From Prevotellaceae bacterium (lineage in GTDB: Bacteria; Bacteroidota; Bacteroidia; Bacteroidales; UBA932): a stretch of DNA of 9,353 bases. The position numbers and the translations under genes are program-made. Where the stretch lies: the NCBI GenBank assembly GCA_031287815.1, contig JAITSM010000043.1, positions 1 to 9,353 on the forward strand, written 5' to 3'. How positions within the stretch are numbered: position 1 is the stretch's first letter; each line of letters begins with the position of its first letter. The notes beneath the pieces are model-generated. The model did no database searches, had not been told where the DNA came from, and was given only the letters and a program-made list of their open reading frames with translations. Positions 1-6,229 of the stretch are shown here, piece after piece.

Positions 1-144
1 CCATAGGGCGCTGGAGTCCCGCAGGGTGCGGGAGACCAGTTCCCATAGGGCGCTGGCGTCCCGCAGGGTGCGGGAGACCAGTTCCCATAGGGCGCTGGCG
101 TCCCGCAGGGGGTGGGAGACCAATTCCCATAGGGCGCCGGAGTC
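1..144. repeat. 42-bp tandem repeat, about 3.4 units
   Basis: Units begin with CCATAGGGCG at 1, 43, 85 and 127; the fourth is broken off after about 18 bases. Units 1 and 2 differ at one base and unit 3 at a few more, so the array is a young or homogenised one. Each unit carries two dyads: TCCCGCA-GGG-TGCGGGA (17-33 in unit 1), and CCAG-tt-CCC-ata-GGG-cg-CTGG spanning the unit joint (36-56). The second stem weakens in none of the copies; the first is weakened in unit 3. The unit length is a multiple of three, so any open frame stays open. The array continues beyond the left edge, so its full size is unknown. Confidence 0.95.
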
Positions 145-147
145 CAT
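1..147 (-). CDS. Possible start of a repetitive 14-residue-repeat protein, partial at the left edge
   Basis: Read on the minus strand from the ATG at 145-147, the 42-bp repeat is open for 49 codons up to the window edge. It begins MDSGALWELVSHPL and continues as copies of ELVSRTLRDASALW. The ATG lies exactly where the repeat array begins, with an AT-rich leader, but I see no TAnnTTTG promoter box upstream. Two plus-strand frames through the repeat are also open, which is expected when a 42-bp unit has few stops, so openness alone is weak evidence. No signal peptide or known domain is visible. It may be a real repetitive protein or a non-coding palindromic array that happens to be open. Confidence 0.3.
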   Translation of the reverse strand, partial: MDSGALWELVSHPLRDASALWELVSRTLRDASALWELVSRTLRDSSALW

Positions 148-284
148 ATTGACGGTTGACTGTTTATTAAATTGTAAATAATTAAATAGTCCATCGAGAA
201 ACTTTTAAGTTTTTAACTTTTAAAATTTGTCCGGCCTGGTTTTTGACCGGGTATGCGGGAAACGGGCAATTGAAAAAATATTCG

Positions 285-292
285 TATTTTTG
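285..292 (+). promoter_or_regulatory. Candidate -7 box for the lipoprotein gene
   Basis: TATTTTTG matches the Bacteroidota -7 consensus TAnnTTTG and lies 18 bases before the ATG at 311. No TTTG box is found at the usual 19-21 nt upstream; the nearest TTG (270-272) is too close. A second TATTTTTG at 301-308 is too near the start codon to act for this gene. Confidence 0.35.
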
Positions 293-310
293 TACCATTA
301 TATTTTTGTT

Positions 311-1816
311 ATGAAAAAGATTGAAGCCACCATTGCACTATTTGCTTTGCTTTCTGCAGGATTTGTATCCTGCATCGGAGAAAAAGATTTCGACACCGAC
401 AGAATTTCTTTGAATGAACTGCATCCTACATTTTTACTTCCGCTGATTGAAGACTCGCTTACCTTAAACCAGCAACCGAACATTTCCTACGAAAGTGATA
501 CGTCAGATATTTTCTACAATATAGACGATATCCGCCTTGCGCCGGATGCCGGCTGGTTTTCCATCCCCGACGTAGAGGTGAATTTACCCCTAAAATATAG
601 CTATGCGCCGGGAAATACCGCTGTGGATGTAACATTGCCCCCTGTGTCTTTTCCGCTATTGACCAACAGCGGGCAGGAATTGGACAGCCTCCTTTGTTCG
701 GGTTTGCCGGTGAAAATCGCTTTCAGCGGGCTGCCCTCGCTGGAGTTGCTGGAGGTAACCTTTCCACAGATTCTGGTAAACGGGCAACCTTATACTAAAA
801 ATATAACCGCCGTTACTACGGAGATTGTCCTGCCGGCGTGTAAAATAGTACCGAAAGATAAAAGGGCGTTGGAAATCCTTGTACATATAAAAGGGCAAAT
901 TCAGGCTCCTATCAACGCAAACCTGAATGTGCAAATCAAAAATATCCTTAGTTACCATCCCACCCTGTTCGGCTACTTTGGGAAAACAATCGTAAACGTA
1001 GAGGAATCGATAGAATTGAATATTATGGACGAGCTGAATATAACAGCCACGTCTTTGGAATTTGATATATTGAAAATAGTTGCGAATATTCAAAATTCTA
1101 TGGGTATTCCTTTCCGTTTAACGGTAAAGGAAATCAAGGCTTACGACAAAGACGGGCAGTTGCTTAAAACCGAATCGTCTAATGAAAGCATAGATATATT
1201 AGCGCTGGGTTATGCCGATATCAACCGCACGGCTGTTACGAAAAAGACCATCCGGCGCGAAAGGTTCGGGCAAATACTTAGTGAGAAAACCCGGAAGGTG
1301 GTATTTTCGTTTACCTGCGTTTCCAATCCGGACGGTGTCGGACGCAATTTCTTGACGGCAGAAAGCGCGCTTATTCCTGCTATCAGCATGCGGATACCGC
1401 TTGTTGTAAAGGCGCAGGGACTGGTATTGCAAGACACTATTGGCGTCAATATTTCGTCAGTATCATTAGAAGAATTAAAGTTGCAGATGCGTTTAAAAAA
1501 CAGCATACCGGCGACCGCTACGCTCCATGTATGGCTGTTGGATGAAAACAATACGCCGTATTCCACGCCGCTTATTGACAACTTAACGATAGAGCAGCCA
1601 ACTATTGACAACGGTATGGCGGTTGATGAAAAAAGTTTGCAACAAACCATTGCCATATCGCGAGCCCTGTTTAACCAATTGAAAAAATCTACGCAAGCGC
1701 TGGCTACTATTGGTATTAATACCGGGCCGGGCTATGTAGTATTTAAGAAAGATAACCACCTTTACATGAAAATAGGCGCAGAAGTAAAATTCAGGTACGA
1801 AGAACTGCTAAAATAA
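311..1816 (+). CDS. Putative surface lipoprotein of unknown function (501 aa)
   Basis: I do not recognise a family. The start is placed at the ATG at 311, not the upstream in-frame ATG at 227, because from 311 the protein begins with a clear lipoprotein signal: MKK, a hydrophobic run, then SAGFVSC with the lipidated cysteine at residue 21. The frame upstream of 311 reads through AT-rich promoter-like sequence. Just after the cysteine comes GEKDFD; acidic residues at this place resemble the lipoprotein export signal that sends Bacteroidota lipoproteins to the cell surface, so outer-leaflet location is inferred. The mature part alternates short hydrophobic and polar strands and looks beta-rich, with no membrane segment, catalytic motif or SusD-like feature visible. 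It stands alone, with the 42-bp repeat upstream and a convergent gene downstream. Confidence 0.85.
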   Translation: MKKIEATIALFALLSAGFVSCIGEKDFDTDRISLNELHPTFLLPLIEDSLTLNQQPNISYESDTSDIFYNIDDIRLAPDAGWFSIPDVEVNLPLKYSYAPGNTAVDVTLPPVSFPLLTNSGQELDSLLCSGLPVKIAFSGLPSLELLEVTFPQILVNGQPYTKNITAVTTEIVLPACKIVPKDKRALEILVHIKGQIQAPINANLNVQIKNILSYHPTLFGYFGKTIVNVEESIELNIMDELNITATSLEFDILKIVANIQNSMGIPFRLTVKEIKAYDKDGQLLKTESSNESIDILALGYADINRTAVTKKTIRRERFGQILSEKTRKVVFSFTCVSNPDGVGRNFLTAESALIPAISMRIPLVVKAQGLVLQDTIGVNISSVSLEELKLQMRLKNSIPATATLHVWLLDENNTPYSTPLIDNLTIEQPTIDNGMAVDEKSLQQTIAISRALFNQLKKSTQALATIGINTGPGYVVFKKDNHLYMKIGAEVKFRYEELLK

Positions 1817-1835
1817 ATGGAGAATGTCTTTTTAA
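1817..1835 (+). repeat. 19-bp element directly after a stop codon (copy 1)
   Basis: ATGGAGAATGTCTTTTTAA follows the lipoprotein stop codon with no gap. A copy with one mismatch lies at 8881-8899, two bases after the stop of the FISUMP gene. It leads into degenerate 7-bp repeats (AACTTTC, AACTCTTC). The short frame that starts in it is not a credible gene. Confidence 0.75.
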
Positions 1836-1851
1836 CTTTCAACTCTTCATC

Positions 1852-1862
1852 GCCCGAAGGGC
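1852..1862. terminator. Weak hairpin between convergent genes
   Basis: GCCC-GAA-GGGC forms a 4-bp stem with a three-base loop, in the 71-bp gap between the two convergent stop codons. It has no U tract on either side, so a terminator role is only a positional guess; it may simply be part of the repeat element. Confidence 0.25.
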
Positions 1863-1872
1863 ATTCATCCCC

Positions 1873-1899
1873 TTCACTCTTCACCCTTCACACTTTAAA
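1873..1899 (-). repeat. Left arm of inverted repeat around the UbiD-Ogt gene; heptamer array
   Basis: On the minus strand this 27-base segment matches 25 bases at 4144-4168 on the plus strand, apart from a two-base insertion (TG) after TTTAAAGTG. It overlaps the last codons and the TGA stop (1888-1890) of the fusion gene. The inner part is a run of 7-bp units of the GAAGAGT type. Confidence 0.8.
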
Positions 1900-4134
1900 A
1901 AGCCCTTGCGAGGTGTGTTGCATTTCGAATTTAAGGAGCCATTCTTTACGGTGTAATCCGCCGGCATACCCCACCAATTTACCGTCGGCGCCAATGACGC
2001 GATGACACGGAATAATAATCGCCAGGTGATTTTTGCCGTTGGCTGTGCCTGCGGCGCGAATGGCTTTTTCGTCGCCAATCCGTTGCGATAATTCCGTGTA
2101 GGAAATAGTTTCGCCATACGGAATTGTTTGCACCTCTTTCCATACGCGCAGTTGAAAATCCGAGCCGACGGGCTCTAACGGCAGGGCAAAGGCCGTGCGC
2201 GTGCCGGCAAAATATTCGTCCAGTTGTCTAATACATTTTTCCAATACCGGATGTACTATGGCCGGCTGCGGCGCTGCCGGCGCGTCGTCACAAAACGCTA
2301 CCGTGCGAATGTGCGTGTCCGTCGCCGCGATTTTCAGCCAGCCGGCAGGGGAGCGGTAATACGCCGTCGTCTGGGGCATGCGCCACAGTTCCTCTTCGGG
2401 CAGGGCTACCGCCGCGCCGCCTTTTTGCAGGAGGTGTTTATAGCGCAACGAAGGCGAGGGAATGAATGCTCCCAAGCCTAAACGCTCCCACTGCGCATCT
2501 ACCGATGCAATGGTTTCGTCGGAGGCGCACACAATATTCGGCCAGCGGCGCGGAAACAATTGCTCGCCCTTGGTGGTGGCGTCAATGATTAACTGCCCGT
2601 CCGCCACGCGGCAATCGCGCACCGCATCAATGTTATTTCCCAGCAGCCATACACAGGTAGCGGTATCGTCCAGATGAACCTGTTTGTCGAATTGCACCAC
2701 CACATGCGCCGGAGGCAGTTTCTCGCCCTTGTGAATAAACGCGTACAGCGGCTTCTTTTTCTCCGCAGTCATGTTTTCCTTCGAAGCGGTGGCTGTAGCG
2801 TCGATACAGATTTTTCCGCCGAAGGCAGGCGTGGCGGCGGCATGGTCTAACACGTCCAGGGGGCCGTAGCTGAAATAAGTGTCCGTTGCGGGATGATAAT
2901 GCTGCGCTACATGCTGCGCCAACGCAGGATAATCGGTAATGTCCACCTCGCCGTCCACGACAATCATCATTTTATTGAACATCATTTGTCCCGCGCCCCA
3001 CAAGGCATGCGCCACTTTTATGGCTTGCCCCGGATAATCATTTTTTATTTTTACAATCGCCAGGTTGTGCGATACGCCTTCCACTGGCATGTGCATATCC
3101 ACTATCTCCGGCGCCAGCGCCAGCCGGATAGGCATTAAAAAAATCCGCTCCGTAGCCTGCGAAAAACAGGCATCTTCCTGGGGCGGAATACCGACAACGG
3201 TGGCAGGATATATGGCGTCTTTGCGGTGCGTGATGCACGTTACCTGCATCACCGGATACAAATCTTCCAATGAATAAAACCCGGTGTGGTCGCCGAAGGG
3301 GCCTTCCACTTCCGGCAGCGCATTTGCATCCACATATCCCTCGATGACGAAATCAACGTCGGCCGGCACTTCCAGCGGCTGCGTCAAACAATGCACCAGC
3401 GATACCGGCTTATCCCGCAGGAAACCAGCCAGTAAATATTCGTCTACATTTTCGGGCATGGGCGCTACTGCGCAATAAGCATACGCCGGGTCGCCGCCCA
3501 ACGCCACCGCCACAGGAAAACGTCCTTCCTTATGCTGCGCTGCAAAAGCGGCAAAATGCCTTGCGCCGGTCTTGTGGCGATGCCAGTGCATACCGGCAGT
3601 TGCGGGGGAAAAAACCTGCATCCGGTACATCCCCACATTGCGCGCGCCGGTGAGGGGATCTTTCGTATGCACCATCGGCAAGGTAATGAAACGCCCGCCG
3701 TCATGCGGCCAGCACTGCAATACCGGCAACTTCGACAAATCGGGTTGCGGCATGACCACTTCCTGGCAGCAGCCGCGTTCCTTGCTTACTTTCGGCAGCC
3801 ATTGCGCCGCCTGTTGCAATACCGGCAGCAATTTCAGCTTGTCCCACAAGGTTTGCCGGGGGGACAGTACGTCCGCAAACAGGCGGTTGAATTTCTGCTC
3901 TATTTCCTCATACGAACTTAGCCCTAAGGCACGCAACATGCGCAGGGTAGAGCCGTACAGGTTCATCAGCACCGGAAAGTCTGTGCCGGTGTTCTCGAAC
4001 AGCAGGGCTTTTCCGCCGCCGCTGCTCTTTGTCATGCGTTCGGCTATCTCCGCCATTTCCAACACGGGATTCACAAACTCCCGGATGCGGAGGAGGTCGT
4101 CTATTTCAGTCGTAAGTCGTAAGTCGTGAGTCAT
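1888..4134 (-). CDS. UbiD-family decarboxylase fused to methylated-DNA-protein-cysteine methyltransferase (748 aa)
   Basis: Two enzymes lie in one uninterrupted frame. Residues 1-585 are a UbiD-type decarboxylase, an enzyme class using prenylated FMN to remove or exchange CO2 on aromatic or unsaturated acids. Visible family signatures are NVGMYRMQ (166-173), HWHRHK (183-188) and EGPFGDHTGFYS (277-288), with the conserved acidic residues. The substrate cannot be read from sequence; quinone synthesis is a common role. Residues 586-748 (163 aa, the usual Ogt length) are an O6-alkylguanine-DNA alkyltransferase: FQLRVWKEVQTIPYGETISY, then the acceptor site PCHRVIG with Cys710, then GYAGGLHRKEWLL. 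NH replaces the usual NP in the segment before the site. The start is set at the ATG at 4134; the frame is open to 4206, but that part is only heptamer repeat. Even residues 2-9 (THDLRLTT) are repeat-derived. An internal ATG at 2377-2379 stands exactly at the Ogt boundary and could give a free alkyltransferase. Confidence 0.9.
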   Translation of the reverse strand: MTHDLRLTTEIDDLLRIREFVNPVLEMAEIAERMTKSSGGGKALLFENTGTDFPVLMNLYGSTLRMLRALGLSSYEEIEQKFNRLFADVLSPRQTLWDKLKLLPVLQQAAQWLPKVSKERGCCQEVVMPQPDLSKLPVLQCWPHDGGRFITLPMVHTKDPLTGARNVGMYRMQVFSPATAGMHWHRHKTGARHFAAFAAQHKEGRFPVAVALGGDPAYAYCAVAPMPENVDEYLLAGFLRDKPVSLVHCLTQPLEVPADVDFVIEGYVDANALPEVEGPFGDHTGFYSLEDLYPVMQVTCITHRKDAIYPATVVGIPPQEDACFSQATERIFLMPIRLALAPEIVDMHMPVEGVSHNLAIVKIKNDYPGQAIKVAHALWGAGQMMFNKMMIVVDGEVDITDYPALAQHVAQHYHPATDTYFSYGPLDVLDHAAATPAFGGKICIDATATASKENMTAEKKKPLYAFIHKGEKLPPAHVVVQFDKQVHLDDTATCVWLLGNNIDAVRDCRVADGQLIIDATTKGEQLFPRRWPNIVCASDETIASVDAQWERLGLGAFIPSPSLRYKHLLQKGGAAVALPEEELWRMPQTTAYYRSPAGWLKIAATDTHIRTVAFCDDAPAAPQPAIVHPVLEKCIRQLDEYFAGTRTAFALPLEPVGSDFQLRVWKEVQTIPYGETISYTELSQRIGDEKAIRAAGTANGKNHLAIIIPCHRVIGADGKLVGYAGGLHRKEWLLKFEMQHTSQGLFKV

Positions 4135-4136
4135 AA
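4111..4136. repeat. Heptamer array GTAAGTC type inside the start of the UbiD-Ogt gene
   Basis: The plus strand reads as 7-bp steps (GTAAGTC, GTAAGTC, GTGAGTC). AGTCGTGAGTCATAA at 4122-4136 recurs exactly at 5353-5367, after the tRNA. The start codon and first eight codons after it lie within this array. Confidence 0.8.
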
Positions 4137-4143
4137 GGTTGAG

Positions 4144-4193
4144 TTTAAAGTGAAGGGTGAAGAGTGAAGAGTGAAGAGTTAGGAATAAAGAGT
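4144..4193 (+). repeat. Right arm of inverted repeat and GAAGAGT heptamer array
   Basis: TTTAAAGT at 4144-4151 is followed by six 7-bp steps: GAAGGGT, GAAGAGT three times, TAGGAAT and AAAGAGT. The first 25 bases are the inverted counterpart of 1873-1899. It sits in the 93-bp gap between pyrF and the fusion gene, so a transcript through both would contain it. Confidence 0.85.
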
Positions 4194-4217
4194 GTGCTGC
4201 CCGCAATTTCCCTTTAC

Positions 4218-4272
4218 CTGTCTAATGTCAACAAGTCGACTGTCTAAAATCTAATTCATAACTCATAATTTT
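4218..4272. repeat. Degenerate short repeats at the pyrF 3' end
   Basis: CTGTCTAA occurs at 4218-4225 and again at 4240-4247, with GTCGAC between them, then CTAATTCATAACTCATAATT in 7-bp steps. The pyrF stop codon (4228-4230) lies inside it, so the last PyrF codons are repeat sequence. Confidence 0.55.
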
Positions 4273-5061
4273 CTGTATTTCCCTTGCTTTTTCGGCGGCG
4301 GCTTGGGCAAAGTGATGGCCGTTGTCGGCAAAAATTATTTCGCGCGACGAATTAACCAGTAATCCTACCTGTTCATTGCGGCCATATTTAACAACCTCTT
4401 GCAGGCTTCCGCCCTGTGCGCCGACGCCCGGCACCAGCAGGAAATGATGCGGGATAATTTTCCGTATGCCTGCCAGCATCGCCGCCTGCGTAGCGCCCAC
4501 TACATACATGGTATTATCAACAGTGCCCCAGCCCGCCGATTTTTCCAGTACCGTTTCATACAGTTTTTGCCCGCCGGCGAGGGGCAACGTTTCAAAATCG
4601 GTTGACGAGGGGTTGGAGGTCAAAGCCAGTAGCACCGCCCACTTGCCGCTATAATCCAGGAAAGGCTGCACGGCATCGCGCCCCATATAAGGCGAGAGCG
4701 TTACCGCATCCACGTTCATTGTGCTGAAAAACGCTTCGGCATACAGGCGGGAAGTGTTGCCGACGTCGCCGCGCTTGGCGTCGGCAATGATGAATAGTTC
4801 GGGATAATGTTGCCGGATGTACTGTACGGTTTGTTCCAGCTGCGCCCAGCCGCTTGCGCCGAGCGCCTCGTAGAACGCCACATTCGGTTTGTACGCTACC
4901 GCATACGCCGCAGTAGCGTCGATAATCGCGCGGTTGAAGGAAAACAACGGATTGGGCGCTGATAACAGGTGTTCCGGTAATTTCTTAATATCGCTGTCCA
5001 GCCCCACGCAAAGAAATGATTGCTTACGCAGGATTTGTCCGTATAGTTCTTGTGCTGTCAT
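4228..5061 (-). CDS. pyrF: Orotidine 5'-phosphate decarboxylase (277 aa)
   Basis: This cytoplasmic enzyme converts OMP to UMP, the last step of de novo pyrimidine synthesis. The sequence is of the longer pyrF type (about 270 aa) seen in Bacteroidota and some other bacteria. Visible marks are CVGLDSD near residue 18, the catalytic DAKRGDVGNT at 94-103 with Lys96, the TLSPYMG segment at 121-127, PGVGAQGG at 211-218 (phosphate-binding region) and VNSSREII at 236-243. The ATG at 5061 gives the expected N-terminus and lies 24 bases after a good -7 box. The last eleven or so residues (SYELDFRQSTC) look like a non-homologous tail coded by degenerate intergenic repeat. The fusion gene begins 93 bases downstream on the same strand, so the two may share a transcript, although their functions are not obviously linked. 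Confidence 0.95.
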   Translation of the reverse strand: MTAQELYGQILRKQSFLCVGLDSDIKKLPEHLLSAPNPLFSFNRAIIDATAAYAVAYKPNVAFYEALGASGWAQLEQTVQYIRQHYPELFIIADAKRGDVGNTSRLYAEAFFSTMNVDAVTLSPYMGRDAVQPFLDYSGKWAVLLALTSNPSSTDFETLPLAGGQKLYETVLEKSAGWGTVDNTMYVVGATQAAMLAGIRKIIPHHFLLVPGVGAQGGSLQEVVKYGRNEQVGLLVNSSREIIFADNGHHFAQAAAEKAREIQKIMSYELDFRQSTC

Positions 5062-5084
5062 TTTTTATTGATGAAATACCGAAA

Positions 5085-5092
5085 CAAATGTA
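5085..5092 (-). promoter_or_regulatory. -7 box of the pyrF promoter
   Basis: On the minus strand this reads TACATTTG, a full match to TAnnTTTG, 23 bases upstream of the pyrF ATG. A clear TTTG box at the standard distance is missing, so the -33 element is either weak or diverged. It would drive pyrF and probably the fusion gene. Confidence 0.55.
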
Positions 5093-5203
5093 CAAAAAAT
5101 TTCAGAAAAATTAGGGTTTTTAAAGTTATGGGTTGAGCGTAAGTTCTAAATCGCAAGTCGCTAATAAATTCATACCTCATTACGTTGGCCTGGGAAAATA
5201 AAA

Positions 5204-5235
5204 TTTGTACACTCGCAAAAAAAATGCTACTTTTG
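5204..5235 (+). promoter_or_regulatory. tRNA-Met promoter, Bacteroidota type
   Basis: TTTG at 5204-5207 and TACTTTTG at 5228-5235 are separated by 20 nt, which is the ideal spacing for the primary sigma factor of Bacteroidota. Transcription should begin near 5242, leaving a leader of about ten bases before the tRNA. Confidence 0.85.
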
Positions 5236-5250
5236 CAGTCCAAAAAATCC

Positions 5251-5324
5251 GGCGCGGTAGCTCAGTTGGTTAGAGCGTATGATTCATAATCATAAGGTCT
5301 CCGGTTCAATCCCGGATCGCGCTA
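5251..5324 (+). tRNA. tRNA-Met (anticodon CAT)
   Basis: A full cloverleaf of 74 nt can be drawn: acceptor GGCGCGG with TCGCGCT, D stem GCTC/GAGC, anticodon stem TATGA/TCATA with loop TTCATAA (CAT at 5285-5287), T stem TCCGG/CCGGA with loop TTCAATC, and discriminator A at 5324. The acceptor has G-U pairs at both ends. CCA is not encoded. The D arm resembles elongator tRNA-Met; a CAT anticodon could also be tRNA-Ile2 read after lysidine modification, which sequence alone does not settle. The G1-U72 pair and lack of the three G-C pairs in the anticodon stem argue against an initiator tRNA. Confidence 0.93.
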
Positions 5325-5332
5325 CAGAATAG

Positions 5333-5372
5333 TTGTAAGTCATAAGTTATTTAGTCGTGAGTCATAAATGAG
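5333..5372 (+). repeat. Heptamer-type repeat after the tRNA
   Basis: GTAAGTC, ATAAGTT and GTGAGTC steps follow the tRNA. AGTCGTGAGTCATAA (5353-5367) is identical to 4122-4136. Further on, CACATTATTCACATTAGCACATCAGC (5415-5440 region) is another low-complexity repeat leading directly into the biotin ligase start. No promoter box is seen between the tRNA and that gene. Confidence 0.65.
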
Positions 5373-5444
5373 GAATGCCGGCGTTAGCCTCTCAATCACC
5401 TAATCACAAAAAAACACATTATTCACATTAGCACATCAGCCCCT

Positions 5445-6164
5445 TTGATTACCTGGTTTTCGGAAATAGATTCAACAAACAACGAGGCCTGCCGTAACCT
5501 TACGACAGCGCGGGAAGGAAGCGTTTGGGCAGCTCGCTACCAAACCGCCGGGCGCGGACAACAAAATAATACGTGGGAAAGCGACGCCGGAAAAAATTTT
5601 ATGTTCTCCCTCCTGCTGCGCCCCACCTGGCTCCCGGCGGAAGACCAGTTTTATATTTCTAAAATCACATCGTTGGGCGTCTACGATTTTTTAACGCAAC
5701 ACGCCATTACTTCTACTATCAAGTGGCCAAACGACGCCTACGTCAATGACAAAAAAATCGCCGGCATACTTATCGAACACCACTTAGGCGGGAGCATGCT
5801 GAATGCAAGTATTATTGGCATCGGGTTAAACGCCAACCAGCAAGAATTTTCTAAAACCGCAGGGCAACCCACATCCATGCTGCTTGAAAGCGGCTGCACC
5901 GTAGCTGTCGAAACCGCATTGCCGGAACTGGTAGCGGCTATCCTGCGGCGGTATGCATTGCTTCAACAGGGCGGCGCGCAACGTATCGACGAAGAATATC
6001 ACGCACGCCTGTACCGGTTGAATGAATGGCGCCAATTCGAAACGGGGAAACGGCGCTTTCGCGCTAAAATCGTAGCGGTGCAACGCAATGGGCAACTCCT
6101 TTTACAAGATGCAACAGGCGATACAAAGGCTTTCGCATTTAAGGAAGTCCGTTTTGCGCCTTAA
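5445..6164 (+). CDS. birA: Biotin--[biotin carboxyl-carrier] protein ligase, short form (239 aa)
   Basis: This cytoplasmic enzyme activates biotin with ATP and attaches it to a lysine of biotin carboxyl carrier proteins such as that of acetyl-CoA or related carboxylases. Visible signatures in order are EIDSTNNEA (7-15), the biotinyl-AMP loop TAGRGQQNNTW (34-44), KWPND (93-97), KKIAGILIE (103-111) with the catalytic lysine, and GIGLNANQ (125-132), followed by a small C-terminal beta domain. It lacks the N-terminal helix-turn-helix of E. coli BirA, so it is a ligase only, not a repressor. The start is TTG at 5445: there is no in-frame ATG between the stop at 5385-5387 and this codon, and TTG gives the family-typical N-terminus ITWFSEIDSTNN. 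The leader is low-complexity repeat without an obvious ribosome binding site. It may be read through from the tRNA promoter. Confidence 0.93.
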   Translation: MITWFSEIDSTNNEACRNLTTAREGSVWAARYQTAGRGQQNNTWESDAGKNFMFSLLLRPTWLPAEDQFYISKITSLGVYDFLTQHAITSTIKWPNDAYVNDKKIAGILIEHHLGGSMLNASIIGIGLNANQQEFSKTAGQPTSMLLESGCTVAVETALPELVAAILRRYALLQQGGAQRIDEEYHARLYRLNEWRQFETGKRRFRAKIVAVQRNGQLLLQDATGDTKAFAFKEVRFAP

Positions 6165-6169
6165 AATGA

Positions 6170-6201
6170 TTTGCAAGGAACAAAATTATTTACTATTTTT
6201 G
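6170..6201 (+). promoter_or_regulatory. Strong Bacteroidota-type promoter downstream of birA
   Basis: TTTG at 6170-6173 and TATTTTTG at 6194-6201 are 20 nt apart, as good as the tRNA promoter. The start of transcription should be near 6208. The next gene starts at 6557, about 350 bases away, so this promoter either gives a very long leader or drives an unannotated RNA. Confidence 0.75.
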
Positions 6202-6212
6202 CTCCCAAAAAA

Positions 6213-6229
6213 TTGTATCCTGGATACAA
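6213..6229. promoter_or_regulatory. Perfect 8-bp dyad just after the promoter, operator-like
   Basis: TTGTATCC-T-GGATACAA is an exact inverted repeat with a one-base spacer, so it cannot fold tightly as RNA but fits a homodimeric regulator. It begins about five bases after the expected transcription start, a placement that would block initiation or early elongation. The TTGTAT...ATACAA form recalls sites of GntR- or TetR-type repressors, but no regulator gene is in the window. Confidence 0.55.

Noticed and set aside
1..147. CRISPR array
   Set aside because: The units are contiguous 42-bp tandem copies without variable spacers.
227..310. Upstream ATG of the lipoprotein gene at 227
   Set aside because: It would place 28 residues before a good SPII signal peptide and would read through the likely promoter.
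1817..2005. 62-codon plus-strand frame after the lipoprotein gene
   Set aside because: It starts in the 19-bp repeat, runs through heptamers and then antisense to the fusion gene.
3572..4129. 185-codon plus-strand frame antisense to the decarboxylase
   Set aside because: It is a shadow of the GC-rich codon pattern of the real gene; the product is rich in Cys, Arg and Ser with no domain.
4135..4206. In-frame extension of the UbiD-Ogt gene up to an ATG at 4206
   Set aside because: The 24 extra codons are pure heptamer repeat (LFLTLHSSLFTLHF), without homology to UbiD N-termini.
5058..5243. 61-codon minus-strand frame between pyrF and the tRNA
   Set aside because: It overlaps the tRNA promoter and the pyrF promoter, has AT-rich low-complexity content and no family resemblance.
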